Assembly: GCA_937864295.1 (NCBI GenBank)
Contig: CALMJA010000015.1
Location: forward strand, 1-64,000
Direction of reading: 5' to 3'
DNA from: an uncultured Candidatus Altimarinota bacterium
Lineage (GTDB): Bacteria; Patescibacteriota; Gracilibacteria; BD1-5; UBA6164
DNA length: 64,000 nucleotides
The notes under the pieces were generated by a model. That model saw only the letters and a list, made by a program, of their open reading frames with translations, was not told the DNA's origin and made no database searches. Below, in pieces: positions 22,198 to 34,577 of this stretch. How positions within the stretch are numbered: position 1 is the stretch's first letter; each line of letters begins with the position of its first letter. A program made the translations under genes and the position numbers.

Positions 22198-22653
22198 ATG
22201 CAACAAATTTCACAAAAAATAATTGATTATGCAATTTGGTATTATTTAAAATATTATCCAAGTCCAAAAAAGTTTGCATCAAAATTAAAGCAAAGATATG
22301 GTCCTCAAAGTGAACTTTGAGAAAAATATTGATGAATAACGGATGAACAAATAGATTTTATAATAAAGGAAAAACTTTCTAGTATAGTTTTGGAAGATGA
22401 AGTTATAAAATCAAAAATAAGATCTTATATAGAGAAATGAAAGTCTAAACTTTATATAAAACAAAAATTATATGAAAGAATGGAACAAAAAGAATTAATT
22501 GAAACTTATTTAGAAGAAGCATTTTTAGATTGAGAACAAGAAAATTTAATTAGAGAATATAAAAAACTTGAAGGTAAATTTGAAAAACAAAAAATAATAG
22601 AAAAACTATTTAGAAAATGATTTAATTATGATGATATAAAAAGATTATTTTAA
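22198..22653 (+). CDS. recX: RecX-family regulator of RecA
   Basis: 151 residues, all helical. It carries the repeated three-helix pattern of RecX: AIWYYLKYYPSPKKFASKL near the N-terminus, GKSKLYIKQKLYERM in the middle, and the C-terminal signature EKLFRKGFNYDDIKRLF. RecX restrains RecA filaments. recA itself is not in this window. It directly follows recJ and ends in a strong terminator. Confidence 0.85.
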
Positions 22654-22692
22654 AAAAAAGAATATAAACTTTTAAAGTTTATATTCTTTTTT
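22653..22692. terminator. Bidirectional terminator between recX and a permease gene
   Basis: AAAGAATATAAACTTT / AAAGTTTATATTCTTT, one of the longest stems in the window. The permease stop codon (22672-22674) is inside it. Confidence 0.85.
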
Positions 22693-24186
22693 CTTAACAA
22701 TACTTAATATACTAACTCATATTAGCATTCAACCAAATACGAAGAATGTTCACATGTAACCAAATATTTGAATTAGTATTCATCAAATTATTAATCATCA
22801 AACATTGGCTAAATTTGAAAGCATTTTTATAGGTGCACTTGATGCATTTGCATCAATTTGTTTTAATTTTTTCTTATCAGCATAGGTTATATTATACTCA
22901 TTACTAAATTCTCCTTGAGATATTGGCATACCTGCAGCATATCATAAACTATTTAATAATCAAAGCCCTAATACAATTAATAGAGAATCAAATAATCAGA
23001 AGAAAAATATAGAAATTCAAGATAATAAAACTCAAGCAATTAATACTTTTAAGTTACCAATTTTTTCTCATAAATTAATAAGAGGAATTTGTGCTCAATA
23101 AGCAGGTATAGCAAGAAATGCAATAAATACATAAGCTGTAAATATATTTTGTAAGTTGAAACTTGCTAAGTCTGCTTTATTTTTCATTAGTACTTCATCA
23201 ATAAAATCAATCAAGAATGAAGTTACGAAAGTATCCCAAAATCAAAATAATGTAAATATAAATCACATTATTAATAATCTATAATTATATGGTGGTTCCA
23301 TCAATATTTCAAAGAAACTCTTTAAATCTTCTTTTGTTGTATTATATACTTCTTTAAAGTCAATTTTATTTTTTTGTTCTACTGGTTTTAAAAATAATAC
23401 TTTTATATTTTTAGTTTTTTCTATTAATTCACTTTTGTTTGATAAAATACTTGTTTTGTAGTCTTTTATTGAGTTTACAACTCATTCTTTTGTAATAAGT
23501 TTTAATTTTTTGAAATCATCAAATTTAAGTTCACTTTCAGAATTATCAAAATATTTTATTATAAAAAATATGAAAATTACAATTAATATAACAAGAATTA
23601 TTACTGCAATAAGAGTATTAAACGCTAATATAATTCATGAAGAAATAAGTCAAACTAAGCTTCAAACTCAACTCCAAATATTTCTTTTTGAAAATAACAA
23701 TGAATATTCACTAGGATCAGCATTATTCATTATGTAAGAGTAACTAGTTACATCACTTATTTCTTTAATTATTCAATAAAGTGATACTGAAAGTAATAAT
23801 AAAAATATATTAAAAAATGAACCAAATAATTTTTTTAAGGCTTCAACAGAAAAATCAAGAGATAATTCAATTGTACTAGTTTGATAAATGAAATAAAGGA
23901 ATATTAGTGCTACGAATAGCATTAAATAAGCTCAAAATAAAAATATTTTTTTAGGTTTAAAATATTTTTGAAATACTCAAACTGGACTATCTGCAAAGAA
24001 TGATACTAGATTTCAAAGTCATAAAAATATTCATACAATTAATGGACTTTTTAATTGTATTAAGAAGAAGAATACTAAAGTAAAGTGGAAACACATCCAT
24101 ACAAATGATGATATAAATCAATACATCATAAAGTTTTTTTTCTTTACATCGTCAAATTTATTATCTACAGTTATGAAATTATTCAT
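22672..24186 (-). CDS. MFS-like membrane permease (504 aa)
   Basis: About twelve hydrophobic segments in two groups separated by a long hydrophilic loop (about 225-290, with NSESELKFDDFKKLKL and the EKTKNIKVLFLKPVEQKNKIDFKE segment). The second bundle has typical MFS turns (LGLGLLNSLGYAAGMPISQGEF) and ends GGLIIGGILIQIFGYMGTFFVFGG. No substrate can be assigned. The start ATG at 24186 faces the divergent DUF2130 gene across 160 bp. Confidence 0.75.
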
Positions 24187-24346
24187 TGTAAAAATTTAAT
24201 TTATAAATTTAGTTATTTATATATTATCATTTATTATGTTTTTATGCAAAAAACAAGCTATTAATTAACTTTTATATTCTTTTTTTTATTTTGTAATTTA
24301 AGTTTTTTTTATTAAAATTAAAATTAATAATTTTTAATTACTTTTT
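24187..24346. other. Divergent intergenic region, nothing specific seen
   Basis: This 160-bp AT-rich gap must hold promoters for both divergent genes, but I could not pick a convincing -35/-10 pair, palindrome or repeat. Confidence 0.5.
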
Positions 24347-25597
24347 ATGTCACAAAAAATAACTTGTCCTCATTGTCATAATTCTATTGATTTAGATAAA
24401 CTAGCAGATGAAAAATATAATCAAATATTAAAAGAACAAGAAGAAAAACTTAAACAAGAACAAGAAACTCAAAGAGAAGTTTTTGCAAAAGAATTGGAAG
24501 AAAAAACTATAGAAATGAGAAAAAAAGCACAAGAATTTGCAGAAAAAAAAGCTTTTGAGGAAAGACAAAAAGTAGAACTTGAAATGAAAGATATGGCTTC
24601 TAGATTACAAAAAGCAGAAGATGAACAACAAGAAGCAAAGAAAAAAGAGCTGGAGTTTATGAAAAAACAAAGAGAATTAGAAGACAAAGAAAAAAACTTC
24701 GAATTTGAAATGGAAAAAAAGCTTTTTGAAGAAAGAAAAAATATAGAAAAAAATATAGAAGAAAAATTGAAAGAAAATTCTAAAAAAGAAATGGATGAAA
24801 AAATGCAAAGTATGCAAGAAGAATTTAGAAAAAAAGAGCTTGAATATCAAAAACAACAAGAACAATTAAAAAAATCACTTGATGATGCAAAAAGAAAAGC
24901 AGAACAATGAAGTCAACAAATACAATGAGATATACAAGAAGAGGATTTAAAAAATATTATAACTCAAGCATTTCCAATAGATAAAATAGATGATGTTGCA
25001 ACTTGAGTTAAATGAGCAGATTTAATACAAACTGTAAAAAATAATTTTGGTCAAAGTATCTGAATTATAGTTTGGGAAAGTAAAAATACTAAATCTTGGC
25101 AGGATGCTTGGGTTATGAAACTTAAAGATGATAAATTAAAATCAAATTGAAATATAGCAATTTTGGTAAGTAGTGTTTTACCAAAAGAGATTAAACATTT
25201 TTGAATGGTAGAAGATGTAATGGTTTGTAGTCCTGAATATGCTATTCCTGTTGCAACTATGCTTCGTGATAAATTATTGTCTATTTCTAAAGTAGAAAAA
25301 TCTTTAGAATGAAAAGATATAAAAATGGAAATGCTTTATAAGTATTTATCTAGTCAAGAATTTTCATGAAAAATTTCTATGATGGTAGATGTTTTTTCAA
25401 ATTTAAAATCAGGAATTGATGCTGAGAGAAGAGCTATGGAAAAAAATTGGAAAAGAAGAGAAAAAGATTTAGAAAGAGCAACTTTTGCAATTACTGGTAT
25501 GTATTGAGAACTTGAAAGTCTTATGTGACAAGCTTTACCTTGAGCAGAGAGATTAGAATTATGAGCTTGAAATGATGATTATGATTTAGAAGATTAA
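24347..25597 (+). CDS. DUF2130 family protein
   Basis: 416 residues. It starts with a CPHCH (8-12) zinc-knuckle-like motif, then a long Glu/Lys/Gln-rich coiled coil (about 30-190) and a C-terminal globular domain with GIIVWESKNTKSWQDAWVMKLKDD, the hallmark of DUF2130. The E-x-K pattern there resembles PD-(D/E)xK nucleases. Members are widespread; some are nuclease-like, but the biological role is not settled. It is first gene of a tight four-gene unit (gaps 8, -11 and 3 bp) with MazG, YigZ and YgjP-type proteins. Confidence 0.85.
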
Positions 25598-25605
25598 AAA
25601 TATTT

Positions 25606-25992
25606 ATGCATACAAAGATAAAAGAACTATCATCTAAAAGAATTAAGTATTTGATTGAGAAACAAATACCTTTTTATGAGTGAAATAAAACTTATTTAAA
25701 GTGACTTAGAGAAGAATTAGAAGAAGTTGAAGAAGAAATAAAAGAAAATAATAGTGTATATTTAGAAGATGAACTTTGAGATGTATTTTGGGATTATTTA
25801 TGTTTTTTACATAGTCTTGAAAATGAATGAAAAATAACTAGTGTAGAAAAAGTATTTGAAAGATGCTATAAAAAATTTGGTGAAAGAGTATGATTTGATT
25901 GAAATTGATGAAATAATTGGCAAGAAGTTAAAGATAAACAAAAACAAGAATTAAAAATAGAACATAATAAATTGTATAATAATGACAGATAA
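25606..25992 (+). CDS. MazG-like nucleotide pyrophosphohydrolase
   Basis: 128 residues, all-helical. The metal-binding pattern LREELEEVEEEI (about 32-43) followed by EDELGDVFWDYL (about 52-63) is the EExxE...ExxD signature of MazG/dUTPase-like enzymes that clear aberrant or excess nucleoside triphosphates. It overlaps the next gene by 11 bp, so translation is probably coupled. Confidence 0.85.
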
Positions 25993-26395
25993 ATTATCAC
26001 TTGATTTCTTTTGAAAAACTCCAAGTTTTAAAAGAAAAATTATGCAAAACGTAATTATAGATAGAAAAAGTAAATACACTGCTGTTTTATGATTTGTAAC
26101 TTCAAAAGAAGAAGTTGATATTTTTATGAAAGAAATTTTAAGTGATTCATATTTTAGAAAAGCAACTCATAATACTTTTGCATATAGAATAAAACTAGAA
26201 AATGGAAGTATATTAGAATGAAAAAATGATGACTGAGAAACTTGAGCTTGAATGTGTATTTTAAGAGAAATACAAAGAGAAGATTTTGTAAATACATTGG
26301 TTATTATTACTAGATATTTTGGTTGAGTTCATTTGCAATCTGATAGATTTAAAAATGTAATTGAATCTACAAAAATAATTTTAAATGAAATTTAA
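25982..26395 (+). CDS. YigZ/IMPACT family protein
   Basis: 137 residues. The UPF0029 N-terminal domain is recognisable: ATHNTFAYRI (about 60-69), NDDGETGAGMCIL (about 82-94) and LVIITRYFGGVHL (about 106-118). The usual second domain of YigZ is missing, so it is a one-domain form. The family is linked to translation control and stress in eukaryotes (IMPACT), while the bacterial role is unclear. The start ATG lies inside the mazG-like gene end. Confidence 0.88.
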
Positions 26396-26398
26396 TTT

Positions 26399-27058
26399 AT
26401 GAAAATAATAAAAAGTTTTAGAAAAACACTTTCTATGAAATTTGATAGTTCTGGAGAGTTAGTAATAAATGCTCCTTATTTTACTAGTGATAAAACAATA
26501 CAAAATTTTATAGAAAAAAATAAGCTTTGGGTTGAAAAGACAAAAATAAAAGTACTTGAAAAAAATAGGATTTTTGATTTTTGAGAAAAGTTTTTTTATC
26601 TTTGAAATGAATATATTTTGCTTAGTGATACAACTAGTGAAAAAATAGCATTTGATTGAACTAATTTTTATTTAAATATCAAACACAAAAATAAAATAAA
26701 AGAAAAGTTAACAGAGTTTTATAAAATGGAATCAAGTTTTTATATAAAAACTAAAGTATTTGAAATAGCATCAATAAATAATTTAAAATATAATTCTATA
26801 AAAATAACAAGTGCAAAAACTAGATGGGGAAGTTGTACAAGTAAAAAGAATTTGAATTTTAGTTTTAGACTTATTATGGCTCCAAAATCTAGTATAGATT
26901 ATGTTATAGTACATGAATTAGCTCATTTACTTGAAATGAACCATAGTCCTAAATTTTGGAATAATGTTTCTATTTTCTTTGATAAACTAAATCTATGAAA
27001 TTATAAAAATCATCAAAGTTGGTTAAAAATAAATTGAAGTAAACTTATGTATGTATAA
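26399..27058 (+). CDS. YgjP-like metallopeptidase (DUF45)
   Basis: 219 residues. The zinc site HELAHLLEMNHSPKFW (about 181-196) gives HExxH plus a third His in NHS. It is preceded by the family block SAKTRWGSCTSKKNLNFSFR. No signal peptide, so a cytosolic zincin. The start is 3 bp after the previous stop. Confidence 0.9.
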
Positions 27059-27146
27059 TCTTTTTAACAATTACTTAACAAAAACACCTAGTTTTTAACA
27101 TTTTTGTAAAAAATTAGAACAATCTTATAAATTATAAAAAATACTC

Positions 27147-27776
27147 ATGAAAATAAATACTCAAATATTAGAAAAAATTAAAGAATCAGATTCAAGAATA
27201 CTTGTAGTTACAAAATATTTAAATAAAGAGGATACTTTGGAAACTATAAGTTTTATGGAAGAAAACTACATAGAAATACTTGAATGATTTTGAGAAAATA
27301 GAATTGAATGAATGTATGAAAAAGAATTAGATAGAGAAATAACTCATTTTATTTGAAATATACAAACAAAACAAATAAAAGATATAGTTAAATTGGCTTC
27401 TATAATTCATAGTGTTGATGATGTGAAACAAATATTAAAAATGGAAGAAATTTGCTCTAAAGCTGATTTATGGGTACAAATATTTTTACAAATAAATGTA
27501 GATGAAACAAAACCTGGTGGTATAAAACAAGAAAAAATTCCAGAATTTCTAAAACTTATTTGAGAGATGGAAAATGTAAGTTTGATTTGATTTTCTGCAA
27601 TTTGAAAAAGTGAATTTACAAGAGAGGAAAAGGAGGCAGAATTTGATTTACTTTTAAGTCTTAGAAATAAATATTTACAAAATTGATTTGTTTCAGCTGG
27701 TACTTCTCTTGACTATGAAATAGCATTAGAAAAGGGAATTGATATAGTTAGAATTTGAAGTGCATTATATAATTAA
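27147..27776 (+). CDS. YggS/PLPBP pyridoxal-phosphate homeostasis protein
   Basis: 209 residues. Family features: LVVTKYLN with the PLP Lys (about 19-26), EGFGENRIEGM in place of xFGENxVQE, HFIGNIQTKQIKDI (HxIGxLQxNK), then NVDETKPGG, LIGFSAIG for GLM-type strand, and the phosphate site SAGTSLDYEIALEKGIDIVRIGSALY. These proteins bind PLP without catalysis and buffer it. Followed 9 bp later by NIF3. Confidence 0.92.
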
Positions 27777-27785
27777 AATAAAAAT

Positions 27786-28562
27786 ATGAACAAAAAAGAA
27801 TTAGTAGCTTATTTAGATGACTATTTAAAAATATCTGATTTTAAAGATACATCTAAAAATTGATTACAAGTAGATAGTGAAAAAACTGAAATTAAAAAAA
27901 TAGGTTTTGCAGTTGATGCTAATACTTATATTTTTGATAAAGCAATAGATGAAGGTGTTGATATGGTTTTGACACATCATGGTATTTTTTGGTGATTTGA
28001 GCAATCTCTTGTTTGAATTCCATATGAGAGAGCTAAAAAACTTATTAAAAATGATATTGCTCTTTATTCTTGTCATTTACCTCTTGATGCACATAGGGAA
28101 GTGTGAAATAATATATGATTAGCTCATGCTTTTATAAATATGTTTTGATTACAAGAATGAGAATATGAAATAGAAGATTTTTGAATGTATCATTGAGTAA
28201 GTATTTGATATGGAATTAGATTTAAACATAAAGTTCATATTTCAAATTTAGTAACTCCATATGCTGAAATGATGCAATTAACAAAAAGACTTTATAATTT
28301 TTGAAAAAAAGAATACATAAATAGTATAGCTTTTGTTTCTGGGGGAGCATTGAGTAATGTTAAAGAGGCATTTGAAAAAGGTTATGATGCTTTTGTTACA
28401 TGAGAATGAGCACATTATGAGATGACTTTTGCAAAAGAATTATGACAAAGTATTTTGATTTGAGGTCATTATGAAACAGAAAAAATATGACCAAAATTAC
28501 TTGCTTATCATTTAAGAGATAAATTTGATTTAGAAATAGTTTATTTAGATGAAAAATATTAA
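27786..28562 (+). CDS. NIF3-family dinuclear metal protein (GTP cyclohydrolase I type 2-like)
   Basis: 258 residues. Seen: KNGLQVDSE near the N-terminus, the metal-site motifs LTHHGIFWG (about 63-71) and CHLPLDAH (about 98-105), and the C-terminal TGEGAHYEMTFAKE ... GGHYETEKIG. NIF3 proteins carry a di-metal centre in a hexameric toroid; their substrate is uncertain. Probably cotranscribed with the YggS-like gene and ended by a strong terminator. Confidence 0.92.
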
Positions 28563-28594
28563 AAAAAAGATTAACTTTTAAGTTAATCTTTTTT
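28561..28594. terminator. Bidirectional terminator after NIF3 gene
   Basis: AAAAAGATTAACTT / AAGTTAATCTTTTT; convergent with the next gene. Confidence 0.85.
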
Positions 28595-29153
28595 ATATAT
28601 CTTTCCATGATTTAAATTCTCATTTTCAAGAAATAACAAGGTACATATGATATGGAATTTTTATAATTCATGCTCAAATTTGGTACAGAGCATCTATTAT
28701 TGAAATAATAGAATTAGCAGTTCATAAACTAAATCACAAAATATGTTCATGAATATATTTTGGATCTTTAGCTCTATCTATAAGCTTTTTAGGTAAATAA
28801 TTTTCTAAATGATTTTTGAATTCATCAATATTTATTGTTTTTTCAATATCATCTTTTAAAATTTTTATTTCTATTTTAGAAGATTTTTCTATTATTTCTT
28901 GAGCTCATTTAAGTATCAAAAATAGTCTCTCTAAATCTTTATTATCTAAATTATTTAGATTATCACTACCTTTTTCTTTTATTTCATCTTTTAAATCTGA
29001 AAGTCATTCTAAAGTATTATTTCTAATAAGGGATAGTACTTCTTTTTTTTGAATATTAAATTTTTTTGAAATTTCCAAAGCTAGTTGCTCAAGCATCATT
29101 TTTTGGTTTATTTTTTCTTTTTCTTTTAGTATTCAAGCATCAATTTTTTCCAT
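28593..29153 (-). CDS. Uncharacterised helical protein (186 aa)
   Basis: I do not recognise it. The first 120 residues are charged and helical (EKIDAGILKEKEKINQKMML start; KDEIKEKGSDNLNNLDNKDL). The C-terminal part has a moderately hydrophobic stretch ILGFSLGTANSIISIIDALY (about 142-161), long enough for a membrane or amphipathic helix, and then GIIKIPYHMYLVISGK. It lies 17 bp downstream of the TPR gene, so the two are probably one transcript. Confidence 0.75.
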
Positions 29154-29169
29154 ATTTTTATATTAATCA

Positions 29170-30657
29170 TTATTTTTTTGGAATTTGTTCTAAAAAGTAT
29201 CTTGTTGTTTCACTATATTCATTGTTTCTATCTAAACTTATTGCTCTTCTAAATGTTTTTTCTGCATCACTATAATTTTGTTTTTTTAGTTCAAAAATTC
29301 ATTTTACCATTACAATCATAGGACTATCTTTATTTATTTCAAGAGCTTTTTTGATATTGTTATCTATTACATTTAATTGAAAATCAGTTAAATTTTCTTT
29401 TTGTAACATAATCCAAGAATTATATCCATAAAATAATTCTGAATCTTTATATTTTAATTTAGCTATGTCACTATATTTTAAAGCAGTTTCTAAATCATCA
29501 TTTAATATATGATAATATATTGCAAGATTATAATCATTTATATTTAAATTTTTATCTTTTGATTCTATCAATTCTTTAAATGTAGATAACATTTTAGTAT
29601 TATCATTTAATTCATAATATATAAAAATTAATCTTCTTCTTATATCATTTAAATCGCTATATCAAATTTTTATTGATTTGTTATAATGAATTACACTAAG
29701 TAATTTTTCATTTAATTTTTCATATATTCTAGCTAAAAAATAACTAGCTTCTGGATCTGTTGATTCAATTTTATTATATTCAATTAAAAAATCTTTTGCT
29801 TCTTTGTATAATCATAATTCATAAGCACTTTTAGCAGCAATTTTTAGGATTGGTTTATAATTTTGATTTTGACTCAATATAGATTTAGAAGTTTCTAATG
29901 CTATAAAATGACTTCAATTTTGGTAAAAAGCACCAGTAACTAAAGCAGCTTTATAAGTTAAATCATCGATTTGGAAATTATAATAATTAGTAAATGCATT
30001 TTCTACATTTTGAATGTAAATAGATTTTTCAGCAATTCAACTTCATGTTTGAGGAGTATTTTTTTGTTTATCAAAATGTTCTTGAAATCATAATCTACAT
30101 TTAGAAAAATCACTTATACAAATAAGAGAGTTCTTATAATAAAAATTATCTTCTTTTGTTAATTGAAGAGTGTCTATTTCTTTATTTAAATTTTCTAAAC
30201 TTCAAGTTCAATTATATGTAGAGTTTATCAAGCTTAAAACAGCTTTTGTTTTATCTAAGTTTTGATAAGTTTTGATGTTTTTATAATATTTATATGCTTC
30301 GTCATATTTGTTTAATGCATAATAAATATCTCATATTTTTAAATTTACTTCTCTATCAGTTGGAACTTGTTTATAAACTTGTAAATATTGGCTTAATGCA
30401 GTTGTGTATTCCATATTATCAAAATACATATTTCATTTAGCAATTAATCATTTTAGAGATATTTTTTTCTTTAATACTTCAAGTCTTTCATTTGCTTTAT
30501 CTATTCATTCTTTTCAATTTAGCTCATCAGGAGAATATTCTTCATTTAATAATTCACTATATTTTTTGTCTTTTCATTCCATATAGTTGTATCAATATGT
30601 TGCAATTCATCATACAAATATAAGTCATACTATAACTATAATTATTCTACTTTTCAT
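29170..30657 (-). CDS. Membrane-anchored TPR protein (495 aa)
   Basis: An N-terminal anchor (RIIIVIVGLIFVGGIATYGYNYM, about 4-26) is followed by an all-helical chain with tetratricopeptide signatures: AKGNMYFDNMEYTTALSQY, IGDIYYALNKYDEAYKYY, and near the end GIFELKKQNYSDAEKTFRRAISL. TPR arrays hold protein partners; one facing outside would suit assembly of surface or pilus machinery, but no partner can be named. Next gene downstream is the 186-aa helical protein. Confidence 0.82.
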
Positions 30658-30792
30658 TTTTATTTTGTTATTAATATTTATCAAATTTTATGTCTTAGGC
30701 TCTTTTTGTAAAGAAAATTTAAATTATTTGTATTTACAAAGAAATAAATTACATTAAACTAGAAAAAATAATTTATTAATTTATAAAGAATC

Positions 30793-32274
30793 GTGTTAAA
30801 AAAAATAGCAAGTAATACTTTTTCTCAAATTTTATCAAAAGTTGTAACAGCCATAATTGCCATATTTTTAATAAGTATTTTGACTAATTATTTATCAGTT
30901 GAAATGTATTGATTGTATTCAAAAATTTATAATTATACTTGAATTTTTGTTTTTTTAGCTGATCTATGATTGTATGCTATCTCAATTAGAGAAATATCAA
31001 ATAATAAAGAAAACTCAAGCAAAATAGTTTGAAATGTAATGACACTTAGACTTATTTTATGAATAATTATATTAATTTTTTCTACTTTACTTGCTTTTTT
31101 CTTACCAGGATATAACTCAAGTTTAGCAATATTGTCAATTATAATTGCATCACTTTTTACTATATTACAATTATTAAATTCTTCTATTCTTGCTTTAATG
31201 CAAGCAAATATGAAAATAGAATTTTCTGCAATTAGTTTGATAATTGCAAAAATTGTAAATGTATTATTGATTGCTATAATTGCATATTTTTTGTATCCAA
31301 AAGAATTTATACAAAATTCAGATTATTTTTCACCTTTTTTATTTATAATTTGAGCAGGAGTTATTTCAGTTTTTGTTAATACATTACTTAATTATTTTTA
31401 TGCTAAAAAAATTACTTCTATTAAATTTGAGTTTGATTATGAATATATAAAACATCTTTTTAAAATATCACTTCCATATTGAGTAGCTCTTTTTTTAAGT
31501 GTAGTTTATTTTAAGATAGATATTATATTATTATCTCTTATTGAATGACCAGAGTTATGAGATTTGAGTATAGCACTTTATAGTTTACCAATGAAAATAG
31601 TTGAAGTTTTAATGGTTATATGATGATTTTATATGACTTCTCTATTACCAAGTTTGAGTTCTGGATTTAAAGAATCTGATGAAAAAAAATTGATTAATTT
31701 AACTGATATTTCCTTTAGAATTTTATTTGCTTTTGCTTCTATTTTATTTGTATGGTGAGTTTTATTTAGAGATTATATTATTAGAATAATTGCAAATGAA
31801 GAATATATAACAACAACTCATATTTATAATTCTAGTGATGCATTTTTGATAGTTTTTTTTGTTATTCTTTTTTATTTTTTATCACTTGTTTTTATTTATG
31901 TTTTAGTTGCTGCAGAAAAGCAATCTAAACTTTTGAAAATAAATATATTTATTACTATTTTTAATATAGTTTGAAATATACTTTTGATTCCAAAATATAG
32001 CTTTATGTGAGCTTGATTTACTACTCTTTTATCTCAAATTTTACTTTTTATTTTTTGATATTATCATACAAAAAAGCTTATAAATTTTAAATTTCCTATA
32101 TTTTTTATTGTTAGAGTTATATTAGTATCAATTATTATATTTTTATTTTGATATTATTTGATATCAAATTTTTCAAAATGATTATATTTTGATTTTATAG
32201 TTTATTCTTTGGCTATTTCCTTTATATTCGGGTTTTATTATTTTTTTGAATTTAAAAAAATATATAAAAAATAA
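30793..32274 (+). CDS. Polysaccharide flippase (Wzx/MATE-like), 493 aa
   Basis: About fourteen membrane segments with the pattern of polysaccharide-lipid flippases: KKIASNTFSQILSKVV start, LADLGLYAISIREISNN (loop after TM2, very typical), then SLPYGVALFLSVVYFKIDIILLS and a C-terminal basic tail. It likely flips an undecaprenyl-linked glycan, or lipid II. The start is GTG at 30793, because an in-frame TAA lies just upstream and no ATG fits. A TTTGTAAA/TTTACAAA inverted pair lies at 30705-30740 in front of it, between it and the divergent TPR gene. Confidence 0.85.
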
Positions 32275-32358
32275 AACATTGTTTTTTTCAAAAAAACTTG
32301 CATAAATAAAAAATAATTTTAGACTTTGTTTCTAAAATTATTTTTTTTATAAAAAATT

Positions 32359-34491
32359 ATGGAAGCAGTAAGCTTTTTAACTCAAACTTTATCTTTATTA
32401 ACTCTGTTAATAATTAGTTCATTTACTTATATTTTAAGTAAAAAAATAAATTTTCCTTATACTGTTTTATTAGTTTTTATTGGTCTTTTATTAATACCAA
32501 TATCAAAAATAGAAGCATTATCATTTATAAATGATTTTTCATTAACTCCAGATTTATTATTTTTTGTATTATTACCAGTTTTACTTTTTGAAGCTGCATA
32601 TAATATGAGTTATAGACAATTAATTATTAATTGGAAAACAATAACTTCATTATCTGTTTTTTGATTAATTATTTCTTGATTTTTAATTGCATTTGCATTA
32701 TTCTTTTTATTTCCATTTGTTTGATTACAAATTCCATTTTTAGTTTGTTTATTATTTTGAGTATTGATTTCTGCAACTGATCCAGTAGCAGTTCTTTCTA
32801 TATTTAAATCTCTATGAGCGCCAAGAAGACTTACTATTCTTTTTGAATGAGAAAGTTTATTTAATGATGGTACTGCTGTTGCAATGTTTTTAGTAGTTTT
32901 ATGATTAATTCTAGAATGATGAGATATTACAAGCTCAACTTTTATTGAATGAACACTTAAGTTTTCTTCAATGGTTTGATGATGAATAATATTTGGTTGA
33001 TTAATGGGGGTTTTGTTTAGTAAGGCAATATGATTTATAAAAAATAATGAAGAGGCTGAAATAGTTTTAACTATGCTTTTAGCACATATTACTTTTATAT
33101 TTGCTGAAATGATAACTCATCATTTCCCATTTTTACCAATTTCATGAGTTATAGCTACTGTTATTGCATCAATTGTTATTTGAAATTATGGTAGATATAA
33201 AATTACTCCTAGAGTAGAAGCTCATATGCATAAATTTTGGGAATTTTTTGCATTTATTGCAAATTCTCTAGTTTTTATATTGATGTGATTAATTCTTAGT
33301 AATATAAATGTAAATTTTAGTGAATTTATATTTCCACTTTTTGTAACTATATTAGTAGTTATGATTTCTAGAGTTATTTCAGTATATATTCCAGTTTGGA
33401 TTAATAATTTTTTCAAAATAGAAGATCATATTCCAAATTCTTGGTCTATACTTTTATCTTGGTGAAGCCTGAGATGAGCTTTGGCTCTTATGATGGTTTT
33501 ATTAATTCCTTGAGTTTGAGATCCAGATTATACAAAAGTTATAGCATTTCAAGAATCAGTAGGTTGGGCATATAGTTTTTCTATAAGAGATTTTCTTTTG
33601 GTATTAACTATTTGAAGTATAATGTTTACACTTTTTGTAAAAGCTCCACTTACACCAGTTTTAATGAGAAGATTAAGGGTTGATAGACTTCATAGACTTG
33701 AAGAATTTGAATATGAAGAATGAAAAATATTATCAAATTTAAAAATAATTCAAAAATTAAATCTTTCTTTTAAAAAAGCATATTTAACACAAATAGAATA
33801 TGATGAATTAAAAGATAAATATAGTGAAAAATTGCACTCAGCAGTAAAGAGAATGAAAAAAATTTTGGAAGAAAAATGAGATGATCCAAAAAATCTTATA
33901 AGAAGAGCTTTATCTTTACATGCTTTAGGTATAGAAAAACAATATTTAAAAGAACTATTTTTCTATAATGAAATAGATGAAAAAAACTTTAAATATATTC
34001 TTAGAAAAATAGAAAAACAAATTGAAAGACTTGAATTATCACATGAACAATTGAGAAGTATTTCAAATAGACATAATGATTATGATATATTTTCTAGATT
34101 TGTAGTTTGAATTTATAAAAGAACTTCTACAGACTTGGATTCTTATATTAGAAATAGAACAAGACTTATAATAACAAGAAAAGTTATTAAAGAATTGAGA
34201 TTATTAGCTGATATTGATTTCTGATTTGATAAACATTTATTTGATGAAATAATAGAACTTTATGCTATGTTTAATAAACAAGCAGATGAAAAAAGAATTA
34301 AAATATTTTCTTCTCATAAAGCAACTATTAATGCAATTGAATCAAAACTTGTAAATAAATCACTTTTAAAATTGGAAGAAAAAACAATAAAAGATTTATA
34401 TCATAAAGAAATTATTACTCCAAAATTATATATTAGATTTATGGATGAAATTGAAAAAGAAATGTACTCTGATGTAAAAAAAATGGGATAA
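32359..34491 (+). CDS. CPA1-type Na+/H+ antiporter with long cytoplasmic tail (710 aa)
   Basis: About twelve membrane segments hold the family motifs FFVLLPVLLFEAAYNM (about 74-89), SATDPVAVLSIFKSLGAPRRL (about 138-158) and LFEGESLFNDGTAVAMF (about 160-176), which carry the ion-binding Asp residues. From about 440 on there is a 270-residue charged helical tail (EEFEYEEGKILSNLKI ...). NhaP-type exchangers expel Na+ or K+ for H+. Tail length is greater than in typical bacterial NhaP; no nucleotide-binding domain is evident. Some glycines in membrane segments are UGA. Confidence 0.92.
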
Positions 34492-34521
34492 AAAAGATAA
34501 GTTTACAACTTATCTTTTTTA
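34491..34521 (+). terminator. Terminator of antiporter gene
   Basis: AAAAGATAAGTT / AACTTATCTTTT with T-run. Confidence 0.85.
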
Positions 34522-34577
34522 TTTTTTGAAAAAATCATTATTATTATTTAAATTAATTTTTAATTAACAAATTTTTT

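Noticed and set aside
24469-24865. Minus-strand Phe/Ser-rich ORFs opposite the DUF2130 coiled coil
   Set aside because: Shadows of Glu/Lys/Gln-rich codons; the plus-strand protein has a recognisable domain.
30705-30740. TTTGTAAA ... TTTACAAA inverted pair between the TPR and flippase genes as an operator
   Set aside because: Arms are short and of very common AT-rich composition; could be chance. Mentioned only with the flippase gene.
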